Below, piece by piece: positions 42,500 to 50,492 of a DNA stretch of 64,000 nt. Under the pieces are notes generated by a model, which saw only the letters and a program-made list of their open reading frames with translations, did not search any database and was not told the origin of the DNA. Source of the DNA: a beta proteobacterium AAP99 (lineage in GTDB: Bacteria; Pseudomonadota; Gammaproteobacteria; Burkholderiales; Burkholderiaceae_C); the NCBI GenBank assembly GCA_001295775.1, contig LJIA01000001.1, positions 459,715 to 523,714 on the forward strand, given 5' to 3'. How positions within the stretch are numbered: position 1 is the first letter of the stretch; each line of letters starts with the position of its first letter. The translations under genes and the position numbers were made by a program.

Positions 42500-42518
42500 G
42501 AATTTTGGTGCAAAATTC
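42500..42518. promoter_or_regulatory. Perfect palindrome, XRE operator candidate
   Basis: GAATTTTG (42500-42507), spacer GTG, CAAAATTC (42511-42518). It lies 28 bases upstream of the ImmA-partner start at 42472. CGTCAAC also repeats directly at 42492-42498 and 42525-42531. Position and form suit autoregulation by the XRE protein. Confidence 0.75.
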
Positions 42519-42541
42519 GACATTCGTCAACCCAGTATCAC

Positions 42542-42780
42542 CTGCCAGTCCTTTGGCTCCCTCTGCACGACGAGAACGGGGCCGAAGTGCTCGACCTAGG
42601 CCATGAGCGCACCGGCCGGCCAGCCCATCGGTTGGAGAAGGACGTCTGGGTCGTGTGGACGTTTGACGCCATGTTCGGATCCCCGGTCGCCGCTGACTTG
42701 ACGTCTAAGGGCGGAACGTCGCCAAGTCGTATCGGGTCATCGACCGATTCTCGGAAGACCTCGACTTGACCGTGGCTACG
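42542..42780 (+). pseudogene. Fragment of an AbiEii-type nucleotidyltransferase toxin
   Basis: The frame from about 42542 encodes RTGRPAHRLEKDVWVVWTFDAMFGSP and then KGGTSPSR, matching the AbiEii/AbiGii core (LEKDxWVxW ... FKGGTSLSK). At about 42722 a shift puts the next conserved block, KSYRVIDRFSEDLDLTV (42724-42774), in another frame. Homology stops there, where the convergent methyltransferase gene ends. Both ends of the gene and the catalytic C-terminal part are missing. It is a dead remnant of a toxin-antitoxin abortive-infection gene. Confidence 0.8.
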
Positions 42781-43594
42781 CTCCACTCGCTAGCCACCAT
42801 CCGTCTCCAATGCACCATGCTTTGTGGCCGGGCGAATCAGTGCGAAGTGCTACGACACGTTCTACTCCTCCTCGTTCAAAAGCTGCAGACAGGGTTCGTG
42901 AAACCCCGTCGTCTTCTGTACCAATACAAGGCACAAAGCGCGCTGGACCAAGGTAAGCAGCGTCGAAGACGTGCTCGTTGTCCGTTCGCTTGACGAGCAG
43001 CATCGCGCCTTGGTGCCCACACGTCAGAGGGATGAGCAACCGGCCTTCAGCCTTCAAAGCGAGGAACCAATTCACCGGTATCTGTTGTACGCCTGCGCTG
43101 ACATACACAACGTCCGCTGAGTGCTGAGGCAAAGACACTCCTGTCCGCGCTTCGATCGATACCCAAGGCCAATGAGTCACTGCGGCGCGACCACGCGCTG
43201 CTAGGTCCTCGTCGATTTCATATCCAACGACTCGTCCCGACGCGCCCACCAGCACCCCAAGAATTGCGCTGTAGTACCCAGTTCCCGCACCCACATGGGC
43301 AACTGACTCGGAAGGCGCTAGGCGACACGCCGAGATACATCTCGCGTGAAGACTCGGAAGACCGTTGGGAGTCGACGCATGATCGTCGAGTGCGACGACG
43401 ATGTCTTGGTAAACAAGTGCCGGATCGTCGGATGGTGTCCGCGGGCCATCTGGAGCGAACCTCCAAGGCCCAGGGCCTAAGAAATCGTGTCGCGGGACGG
43501 TTGAGAAAGCGCGTTGGATCGCGGTGTCGTTGATGCCTGCAGCAGTCGTTACTACCTGGGCATACACGGTACGAAAGTCAGTCAATCGTTCCAT
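42776..43594 (-). CDS. PCMT-type methyltransferase
   Basis: A 272-residue SAM-dependent methyltransferase of the protein-L-isoaspartate O-methyltransferase family. Seen: FSTVPRHDFLGPGPWRF near residue 34, VAHVGAGTGYYSAILGVLVGASGRVVGYEIDEDLAARG (motif I and post-I) near 105, and VPVNWFLALKAEGRLLIP-like post-motifs. It is larger than housekeeping Pcm (about 210 residues) and lacks its exact DGWP motif, so substrate is uncertain. GAGGGGG precedes ATG 43594. It lies in the defence island. Confidence 0.88.
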   Translation of the reverse strand: MERLTDFRTVYAQVVTTAAGINDTAIQRAFSTVPRHDFLGPGPWRFAPDGPRTPSDDPALVYQDIVVALDDHASTPNGLPSLHARCISACRLAPSESVAHVGAGTGYYSAILGVLVGASGRVVGYEIDEDLAARGRAAVTHWPWVSIEARTGVSLPQHSADVVYVSAGVQQIPVNWFLALKAEGRLLIPLTCGHQGAMLLVKRTDNEHVFDAAYLGPARFVPCIGTEDDGVSRTLSAAFERGGVERVVALRTDSPGHKAWCIGDGWWLASGA

Positions 43595-43608
43595 TGCGTC
43601 ACGCCCCC

Positions 43609-43797
43609 TCAAGGCCGTCCAGCCACTAGTACTTCGCTCCGAGTGTCGATACCGCTTATCAGCGAGTCAAGAGAGAGGTTGACGCGCACAAGCAGTGCGA
43701 CAAGGCATGAATTGGTCTTGAGTACTTGTTTCAGGAGATCCGCAGCCCATGCGAGGAACGTATGTCGACGTTTCAGTACACGCCCGTACAGGCGCAA
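43609..43797 (-). CDS. Possible small protein or leader peptide before the methyltransferase gene
   Basis: A frame of up to 62 codons ending 14 bases before the methyltransferase start. The last 20 residues (SLDSLISGIDTRSEVLVAGR) have a coding-like look with several Asp/Ser positions. The start is uncertain. It could be a RiPP-type precursor for the methyltransferase or a chance frame; the evidence is spacing only. Confidence 0.25.
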   Translation of the reverse strand: MRLYGRVLKRRHTFLAWAADLLKQVLKTNSCLVALLVRVNLSLDSLISGIDTRSEVLVAGRP

Positions 43798-44572
43798 CTG
43801 AGGTCGCTGTGCGACCTCAATCTCGGGTATCCATTCCGTCGGTCAAATGCCGACGCGGAGTACTTTGATGGCCTAGCGCCGTGGTCGCGTTCGAAGGGCT
43901 TTTCGACTGACGCCATTGAGTCAGGAGAGGTTCAACGGTAGTTCGAGCAGCATGTCACTGACCTCTTCGGCGTCGAGGACTGTGCGCTTGTTAGGGTTCC
44001 CGTGCATTTAGTGTCAACCTTCACGGTACCAGGCGGTCGCAGCCCCCATCGGTGTGACGCGTGAGGATCCTCGCGAAATTGCAGACCGGAATCGATTAGC
44101 CCCCCGGAAGATTTAGGCCGCTGCAGTTGCATCCAATGCATATTTATTGTCACACAATAATTTTTTCTGAATTCGGTGCAGGTCTGCGTGTGTCTTGCAT
44201 TTCAATGGTTCCGGGACTCTTGACGTCATTTTGGCGGTACGGATATCCGCCATGGGATGCCAACTGTCTAGCTCCCTACTGCAGTTAGCTCAAATTTGGC
44301 AACTTTTGCGAATTCCATGCACAAAAGCATCCACCGCAACAACGCTGCACGCCTCTACCGCACTGCGCATCCGGGCAGTATCTAGCTCGTGTCGCGCGAA
44401 AGCGCTTGCCGGACGCGACCTGGGCTGCCGAACGCCGAGCCTGGTGTGTCTCATAACTCGCTGGCCGCGTCACTGGTGTCGCAAGATGGCGCTTGACTCC
44501 GCCTTGCTGATGCAAGGAGAGTGCGCGAGACGGGCGGTTGTACCCGAGCTTCAAACCCCGGAGACTAGGTCG
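43798..44572. other. Gene-poor stretch in the island
   Basis: About 775 bases with no convincing gene. A plus-strand frame (43726-43941, MSTFQYTPVQAQLRSL near 43762) is the most coding-like but is short and unrecognised. AT-rich sequence at 44120-44180 may contain a promoter. Probably decayed accessory DNA. Confidence 0.4.
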
Positions 44573-44809
44573 CTAGCGCTGATTGCTTACGGCGAACATC
44601 TCCGCGACATCCATGCCCAGTGCCGTTGCAATCCGTTCGATGTTGTCGATGGAAACGTTGCGCTCGCCCCGCTCCACTTGGCCGATGTAGGTGCGATGCA
44701 GACCGCATGCCTCGGCAAACCGCTCCTGCGACAAACCAAGCGCGAGACGCTGCTCGCGTACAGAGGCAGCCAATCGTTCTCGCGCAGAGGGCTTTCGACG
44801 TCGGTTCAT
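44573..44809 (-). CDS. Small XRE-family regulator (controller-protein-like)
   Basis: A 78-residue one-domain HTH protein: RLALGLSQERFAEACGLHRTYIGQVERGERNVSIDNIERIATALG. The GLHRTYIGxVERGERN stretch is the hallmark of C (controller) proteins of restriction-modification loci and close XRE relatives. It is divergent from the DUF2726 gene. A symmetric ACTATAAGT lies between them (44851-44859). Confidence 0.88.
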   Translation of the reverse strand: MNRRRKPSARERLAASVREQRLALGLSQERFAEACGLHRTYIGQVERGERNVSIDNIERIATALGMDVAEMFAVSNQR

Positions 44810-44843
44810 CGCGGCGCGAGAATCGACTGATGCAAACGATAGG

Positions 44844-44859
44844 TCTACAGACTATAAGT
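44844..44859. promoter_or_regulatory. Controller-box-like dyad
   Basis: TCTACAGA (44844-44851) followed by ACTATAAGT (44851-44859). ACT-N3-AGT is the core of C-protein operators (GACT-N3-AGTC type). It lies 35-50 bases upstream of the XRE start, in the gap between the divergent genes. Confidence 0.4.
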
Positions 44860-44926
44860 AGCACTTTGGTCTCGCTTCGATACGTTTCGCACCGGATCGC
44901 GGCGGTGTGTGCCCTAGAGGTGGTGG

Positions 44927-45790
44927 GTGAGCTTTCTGGCCATGGATCTTTCGAACCTGTTGACGGTGCTCTGCGAACAAGGTCAATTCCAGGCGTTCCG
45001 AACCGCGTTTGACTGGGGTGCGACATCTCAGGCCGGGCAGAACGCAGCCTATCGCCGCATCGGCCGGCGAGCATTAGAAGCGTTGCTCGATAGACACCCG
45101 CACCCGGATACTGACTTGCTGAGGTGGTTCGCGGAGCGCATTGATCAGGGCGTGATCGAACCGTCGGCGTCAGCTCACGACCAGTTGTCTCGCCTGGAGA
45201 GTCAGCTGCGGCTTCATGCTGAGTCCAGGCAGCGGCGCAAGCCGCCCGACAGATCGGTGCTATCGGTGAAGCGCGTGGTTCAGCTCTCTTGGTTTGGAAC
45301 TGCAGGCTTCCAAGCGAGTGATCAGTACAGCGTCAAAACCTGCGTCTTTCGCTCGCCACAAGAGCGGACGTTCTACAGAGCGCTCAGAGAGAGATTTCCG
45401 GGCTTGCTGGCGCTACCGAACTACCCCTTGGACCAGATTGCGTCGCTCGACATGCTTCGCACCCATATTGATCCGAACAGTCGTCCCTACGCCGCAAGCT
45501 GGCGACTTGATGCAGTCCTGGTCACGCCGATTGAAGGCGATCCAGTCGCCTGCTTCGAGCTGGACAGTCGACTTCATGACAGTGAGCAGCAAGCTGCGCG
45601 TGACGCAATGCGCAATCAGCTTTTGGCTGCGGCCGCCCTACCCTTGTTCCGCTTGAGGTCGCAGGACCCGACATCCACGACCGTGGATGAGTGGTATCAG
45701 CTGCTCACCGAAGAGGTCCTGCCGAAGCTCGATACCGGCGATCGCATTCGAAACCGAGATACGCACGCAACGCTCGTACCACTGACCTGA
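44927..45790 (+). CDS. DUF2726-domain protein (nuclease-like)
   Basis: A 287-residue protein. The N-terminal 120 residues are helical and unrecognised. The C-terminal DUF2726-like part has SPQERTFYRALRERFPGLLALPNYPLDQI, then RLDAVLVTPIEGDPVACFELD and RDAMRNQLLAAAALPLFRLRSQD. The D-x(n)-ExD-like arrangement suggests a PD-(D/E)XK or Vsr-type nuclease fold. GTG 44927 has AGAGG 7 bases upstream; ATG 44942 is the alternative. It is divergent from a C-like regulator, in an island with Thoeris. Confidence 0.8.
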   Translation: MSFLAMDLSNLLTVLCEQGQFQAFRTAFDWGATSQAGQNAAYRRIGRRALEALLDRHPHPDTDLLRWFAERIDQGVIEPSASAHDQLSRLESQLRLHAESRQRRKPPDRSVLSVKRVVQLSWFGTAGFQASDQYSVKTCVFRSPQERTFYRALRERFPGLLALPNYPLDQIASLDMLRTHIDPNSRPYAASWRLDAVLVTPIEGDPVACFELDSRLHDSEQQAARDAMRNQLLAAAALPLFRLRSQDPTSTTVDEWYQLLTEEVLPKLDTGDRIRNRDTHATLVPLT

Positions 45791-45849
45791 GGAGCGAGTG
45801 AGCGCAGCCGTGACCTGATGCCTGACGACTTTGTGATCAACGCTGACCC

Positions 45850-46326
45850 ATGAGCGACTCTTCCTCCCCTAGCCCACCGAAGCTTTCGGAGTACGAACCG
45901 ATACTCAGGGAGCTGTTGTGCTTGTGCGGCGATCAGCCTGGCCCCGAGCTCGCGCAGCACGAGCGCAGTGGCGTGCCAATCGGCGTCGTTCGCTTGCTGG
46001 CAGCGAAGATCGATTGGCCGACGGTTCAGCTCTACACGCAATTCGGTATAGCTCCTCACCTCATTCATGCCCGTCACGACATCAAGGTGCAGGGGCTGCC
46101 GTGTCTCCTCATATTGGAATTCATCCGTACCCTCAGGCTCGCGCACGACATCTGCGCGCGGTCCGGAGCCGAGAATTTCGATGTGGATCACTTCTTCGGG
46201 AGATGGCTGCGACGACCGCTCGTTGCGCTGGGCGAGCAACGCCCCATGGACTGGTTGAATTGCCCGAGCGGCGCGGCTGTGGTCAGGCGAACGTTGAGCG
46301 CTGCTGAGTCAGGTACCTACCTCTGA
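45850..46326 (+). CDS. Protein with DUF2384 (Xre/MbcA/ParS antitoxin toxin-binding) domain
   Basis: A 158-residue protein. The C-terminus FFGRWLRRPLVALGEQRPMDWLNCPSGAAVVRRTLS matches the DUF2384 pattern (W-x3-P-xx-LGxxxPxD-x(2)-xxxxGAxxV). The N-terminal 100 residues are helical and do not look like the usual XRE HTH. DUF2384 antitoxins normally pair with a RES-domain toxin encoded next to them; none is seen here. It is therefore an orphan antitoxin-like protein or has another partner. Confidence 0.7.
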   Translation: MSDSSSPSPPKLSEYEPILRELLCLCGDQPGPELAQHERSGVPIGVVRLLAAKIDWPTVQLYTQFGIAPHLIHARHDIKVQGLPCLLILEFIRTLRLAHDICARSGAENFDVDHFFGRWLRRPLVALGEQRPMDWLNCPSGAAVVRRTLSAAESGTYL

Positions 46327-46385
46327 TCGGCTCGGGCGCAGGCTCGCCAAAAAGCTCGACAACGATCGCGATCCGAATGCGTCAG

Positions 46386-48077
46386 TCAAGCACGAGCCCC
46401 CGGCTTGAGCGCAAAAAGGGCTCCCAGCTGTGTGGCTCGCCGACGATCATCTGCAGCCAGATAGCCCGATGTCGTCGATATGTTGGCGTGCCTCAAGTTG
46501 TCTCGGACGGCAACGAGTTCGACTCCGGCAGCCAGAGCATGAGTCGCGTGTGTATGGCGCATCCAGTGCGGGCTGGCGGTGCGCAGCTTGTCCGCAAGCG
46601 CTGGATATGTCGTTTCGTAGTGTTCGGCCGCCTGAACAAAGAACCGCTTCACGATGCTCCAGAGACGACCGCCAGACAGCGGCCGCGTGCCGTCGCCGTC
46701 GATGCTCGCAAGAAGTGCGATGCGGGGATCCCAGCGCAGCTCGATCGCGGAGACGCCACGGCTTGATAGGTAGTCGCGCAGCGCCGTGATCGCCAGCGGC
46801 GGGACCACCACACGTGCCCGCTTCGATCCCTTGCCCTCGACCTCGAGCCAGATCACGTCTCGCTCGTCCCAGCGCAAGTCCCCGAGCCTAGCCGCCACCA
46901 GCTCGTGATTGCGCAGTCCTGTTGCGTAGCAGAAGTCAAGAATGAATCGAAGCCGCTGGGCGGCTGCGGCCGACCAGCCCAGCTGCTCGACCGCTTGGTT
47001 GGCCAGGCCACGGAGCAGTGTCCACTCGTGCACATCAAAGGCACGACTTGAGCGCTGGCGTGCTCCCCCTTGAGTGCCTCGAACCTTGATCCCGCTGAAG
47101 GGATTCACGAGCAGGTAGCGCTGTTCGATCAGCCACCGGAACAATGCATTCAGTACCTGAAGCGCGTAGGCCGTGCTTTCAGGCGACAGTGCGGACACAA
47201 ATGGGCGCCACTCGATAGAACTCCGAGGGCGCACCGGACCGATCCAACGACTTGCAGGGTTTGGCCGCCGCAGAAAGCCGCGGTACGCCAAGGCATCCTC
47301 CGTGGTAAGCGACGAGAGTGGTTTGCGGCGCTCGACCAAGGCCCAGAGCATCAGACGTTCGGCTTCCTTGCGATAGGCTCGCTGCGTCGCTGCGGCCTCA
47401 TGCAGGCTGATCCAGGCATTGACGGCCGCGTAGTCGTCGGTGGCATTGAGCGCGCAAGTTTCGGCGGGCGCACGGAACCGGCCTTGCGAGCCGTCCAACG
47501 CCTCGGGGGGCCGCAGGGCTTCCCAAGGGACGATGGGACTGCAGGGCATCGCTCTGATCAGGGCGAATGCCTGTGCTGTGAGCGCAGGGTGCGCGGCAAA
47601 GAAGCGCTCGATGTGTTGCGCGCTTGTGCGCCCTACTCCGCGCAATGTTCGCCACCAGAGCCGTCTGCGCGGCACCCGGACCGTCAGATCGGCCAAGGTC
47701 TGAATGTCCTGGCGCTCGAGCGCGCGTGCAAGCCGGACCGGTAACCAATGGCGCACGGCGTCCGTCACGCGAGGTTCAGGCAGCGCGGTGCGCTCGATCA
47801 GCGTCCACGTGCGTGCGACCACGCGCTCCTGCGAGCGTCGCTCTTTGGGTGAGTGCGCCAATATGCCCGTCCAATCGTCGCGCAGGCGCGCGTAGGCGGC
47901 ATCAATCAGCAGACGCCTGATGCGCTGGATCTGTGCGACGGCACTGCCCTGCCCGATGCGCTCGGGTAGGTAGCGCGCTACTACCTCGCGAGGCGCCATG
48001 CCGGCATACCAGGCACGCAGCGCAGCGCTCTCTGCGTGATCGGGAAGGCGTGATCCGTGCCTGGCGGAAGGCCCCAT
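46386..48077 (-). CDS. Tyrosine-type site-specific integrase
   Basis: A 563-residue phage-type integrase. The N-terminal 220 residues resemble the PF12482-type phage integrase repeat unit. A SAM-like core-binding domain (about 228-370) precedes the catalytic domain. Seen: Arg in YATGLRNHELVAARL, the HxxR box SPHWMRHTHATHAL, His/Trp in LRHANISTT, and the nucleophile Tyr in SGYLAAD. It can mobilise or have inserted this island. No att site pair was located. Confidence 0.92.
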   Translation of the reverse strand: MGPSARHGSRLPDHAESAALRAWYAGMAPREVVARYLPERIGQGSAVAQIQRIRRLLIDAAYARLRDDWTGILAHSPKERRSQERVVARTWTLIERTALPEPRVTDAVRHWLPVRLARALERQDIQTLADLTVRVPRRRLWWRTLRGVGRTSAQHIERFFAAHPALTAQAFALIRAMPCSPIVPWEALRPPEALDGSQGRFRAPAETCALNATDDYAAVNAWISLHEAAATQRAYRKEAERLMLWALVERRKPLSSLTTEDALAYRGFLRRPNPASRWIGPVRPRSSIEWRPFVSALSPESTAYALQVLNALFRWLIEQRYLLVNPFSGIKVRGTQGGARQRSSRAFDVHEWTLLRGLANQAVEQLGWSAAAAQRLRFILDFCYATGLRNHELVAARLGDLRWDERDVIWLEVEGKGSKRARVVVPPLAITALRDYLSSRGVSAIELRWDPRIALLASIDGDGTRPLSGGRLWSIVKRFFVQAAEHYETTYPALADKLRTASPHWMRHTHATHALAAGVELVAVRDNLRHANISTTSGYLAADDRRRATQLGALFALKPGARA

Positions 48078-48141
48078 GCTTTTTGCTCCAAGGCGACCTG
48101 CATGACTTCAACGGATCAAATTTAGCTCTTCGACATTGCTC

Positions 48142-48166
48142 ATGTGATAAGGATACTTATCTACAT
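48142..48166. promoter_or_regulatory. Palindrome upstream of the integrase gene
   Basis: GATAAG (48146-48151), spacer GATA, CTTATC (48156-48161), with ATGT/ACAT flanking symmetry (48142-48145 and 48163-48166). It lies 65-90 bases upstream of the integrase start. Candidate operator or recombinase core site. Confidence 0.45.
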
Positions 48167-48262
48167 AGCACGATCGAGAATGTGCCAGCCAAATCCAGCT
48201 CGGCTCAATCAATCCATGGTGTGTGCTAGGACGCAATCGAAAACGGGCAAAGCATGCTGGCG

Positions 48263-49726
48263 CTATGGCGCTGCGGCTCGCTGCCTGCCCGCGTCCAGGA
48301 TCTCAAAGACAGCATCGATGAGTGAGTCATCCGAGGCAGTCTCATCACCCAACACAGACAAGACCTGCTGGACATCGAGGCCCGGAAGGAACAATTCAGG
48401 ATTGTTCATCGCCTGCGTCCACACGTCGGCCGCTACGTGTCCCGTCACGCCAATCGGAATGATGATTTTGCCCATTGCCTGAGCGATCCTCACTTCCTCG
48501 ACGACGCCGCTGGCAGGCTGGATGCCACCCATGTTGCTCGCTTTATTGCCGGCGATTACAACGACGGCGCCGGCTCGTGACAAAAGATCTTCGCGATGCC
48601 GCGTATAGGTCGCCGCTTGGTGCTCCGAGCTAGATGGAGCCGGAAACGGTCGGATCACGACACGGTCAGGATCACGCGGATCCGGCCGACCAAAAAGTGC
48701 ACGCAATGCCCCAAGGGCTACTTGCTCACCGATGCCTGTGCCGAACCCGGATACAAGCCTGAAGTTGTCGGTAATCAGTCGCTGGCCGATGCGTCGTGCG
48801 ATCGCATGCAAACGATCCGGTCCAAGAGGTGCGGCGTCCGCAGCGGCGCCAGAGACAAATACGCTATCTCGGTTCGTATATGCAGCGACCGCCTGCAGCA
48901 GAGGGGTCAAGTGCTCATACTCTTCGATGCTGACCGTTTGGATTCCAAAGCGCTTCAGATCAGCAACTTGATACTCGGCCTTGCGGGCTTCGTATTCAAA
49001 CTCGGCGAGTGCAGCTCCAGCAAGGTCAGGCGATCGCGGCCGACGACGCATCACGCAATAGTGATCTCGCTGATTCGTGCCAAGGTGCCCACGCACGCGG
49101 GAAAGAATCTGTTCAATGTTGGGGTCGGTGAAGCTAAAGCCCAAAAACAGCAGCGTCTTTTCGATCAGATCTCCTTTGAGACTGTCAGAAAACAGAGCCC
49201 GCTTGTCTGCATAGCGCTCATAGTCATCCTTAGTAAGAACCGCATCTTGAGGCTGCGTCACACACCCATGCATCTTGTACAGGGTCACGTCCTTGCCGCG
49301 GCGCAGCTGCGCAAGGTTTTGGATTGTCAGCTTGACGTCGACAGCTTTGCCCGCTGCGGCAAATGCCTGCTCGAGCAGCTGGTCGTAGTACGTTGTCCAG
49401 ACCGTATCGACTGGTAGCCGGGCGAGTACGTCGTGGAGCTTTGTTGGCACCGCACCATCTGTGAGCCCATCAATCAGCGCCTGATTGATTCCAGCGCGCG
49501 TTCCGCGGGAATTCAAGTGAAATTGAGCCAGAGCGACAAGGTCTGTCTCGCGATCGACGTCGAGATCCAGGTCGGCAGCGAGATCCCGAAGCAGGGCCTT
49601 CCAATCAACAAAGCCCGCAGCGCGAGACACCCCTGCTCCGACGAACAGAGCGCCGTCTCGACTGCGTAGGGCATCGCCGTAGTTTCGAATGAAGCGCTTC
49701 TGACCGGCAGTTGCAAACCAGTTCAT
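48263..49726 (-). CDS. thsA: Thoeris ThsA: SIR2 NADase with C-terminal SLOG sensor
   Basis: A 487-residue effector of Thoeris anti-phage defence. SIR2 domain about 1-285: FVGAGVSRAAG (28-38), His153 in YKMHGC, FLGFSFTDPN (194-203). SLOG/STALD domain about 288-480: LVSGFGTGIGEQVALGA (324-340), VVVIAGN (387-393), SGVVEEVRIAQAMGKIIIPIG (406-426). In known ThsA the SLOG domain binds a cyclic ADP-ribose isomer from ThsB and triggers NAD+ depletion. The block usually TTNYD is TTYYD here (111-115), so Tyr113 replaces the expected catalytic Asn. It starts 15 bases after thsB. Confidence 0.93.
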   Translation of the reverse strand: MNWFATAGQKRFIRNYGDALRSRDGALFVGAGVSRAAGFVDWKALLRDLAADLDLDVDRETDLVALAQFHLNSRGTRAGINQALIDGLTDGAVPTKLHDVLARLPVDTVWTTYYDQLLEQAFAAAGKAVDVKLTIQNLAQLRRGKDVTLYKMHGCVTQPQDAVLTKDDYERYADKRALFSDSLKGDLIEKTLLFLGFSFTDPNIEQILSRVRGHLGTNQRDHYCVMRRRPRSPDLAGAALAEFEYEARKAEYQVADLKRFGIQTVSIEEYEHLTPLLQAVAAYTNRDSVFVSGAAADAAPLGPDRLHAIARRIGQRLITDNFRLVSGFGTGIGEQVALGALRALFGRPDPRDPDRVVIRPFPAPSSSEHQAATYTRHREDLLSRAGAVVVIAGNKASNMGGIQPASGVVEEVRIAQAMGKIIIPIGVTGHVAADVWTQAMNNPELFLPGLDVQQVLSVLGDETASDDSLIDAVFEILDAGRQRAAAP

Positions 49727-49741
49727 GGTTGCCGGTTCATC

Positions 49742-50239
49742 TCAGTACGCAGCTCGAATAGCGATGGCCTCTTCGATCCACGTCGCGAGATTGTCGTTGA
49801 TATGCTTGTAGACGTTGGTACTCGTCGAATACGGTGGGTCGTAGGCCTTGACGATTGACGACAGTCTCTTCTTCGACTCATTTAGTGTGAACTCCTCAAA
49901 CGGATTCGCGCCTTTTGTGGTCTGCTCGCCTGCCGAATCCTTGAGATTGTGCACATAAATGCCCAGCACACCTTTGCCGTCGTTCCAAGCCTTCGCGATT
50001 TCGTAGTTGATCCATTTGCGACCTGCTGTCTCCGCACCGATCAAGACCACAGCGACAGAGCGACCGTGGAGTTGCCCATCGATCCACGCCTGGATCGCAG
50101 CGTCACCACCCTTCTTAACGGCTTCCCAGTCATTATCTGCCGCCGGCTTATTGCCTTCGACAACGCCCATGTTTCTGACCTGAGATGCACGCCAGTTGTC
50201 CGGCTTGTAGTGAAAACTGTAAAACGCTTTTCGTGCCAT
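49742..50239 (-). CDS. thsB: Thoeris ThsB: TIR-like (DUF1863) signal synthase
   Basis: A 165-residue TIR-fold protein that in Thoeris senses phage and makes a cyclic ADP-ribose-type messenger for ThsA. Seen: AFYSFHYKPDNWRASQVRN (5-23), the typical ThsB opening, then WIDGQLHGRSVAVVLIGAET (52-71), and WINYEIAKAW (76-85) with the expected catalytic Glu80. GVLGIYVHNLKD and the C-terminal NINDNLATWIEEAI-type helix complete the fold. It is the first gene of the two-gene operon. A clear AGGAG site precedes ATG 50239. Confidence 0.92.
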   Translation of the reverse strand: MARKAFYSFHYKPDNWRASQVRNMGVVEGNKPAADNDWEAVKKGGDAAIQAWIDGQLHGRSVAVVLIGAETAGRKWINYEIAKAWNDGKGVLGIYVHNLKDSAGEQTTKGANPFEEFTLNESKKRLSSIVKAYDPPYSTSTNVYKHINDNLATWIEEAIAIRAAY

Positions 50240-50492
50240 GACGCTCTCCTAAATTGAGTTGAACATCAGCTTCGGCTTTCGGTATCCGCTCTTCTATTGA
50301 TCAACGCAAGTTGTAAATCGCGGCAAAGCGCGGCGCAACATCTACAAGTCACTCACTGTTCGCGCCTATTTGTGAGGCAATGCGTTCAATAGCCATGCTC
50401 GATGTACGAGATAAACACGTCGGCAGTGCCAGTGATCATTCGAACCGCGTAACGGCTTGAAAAGGACACCGCCCCCCAAGCTGCCAAAACGA

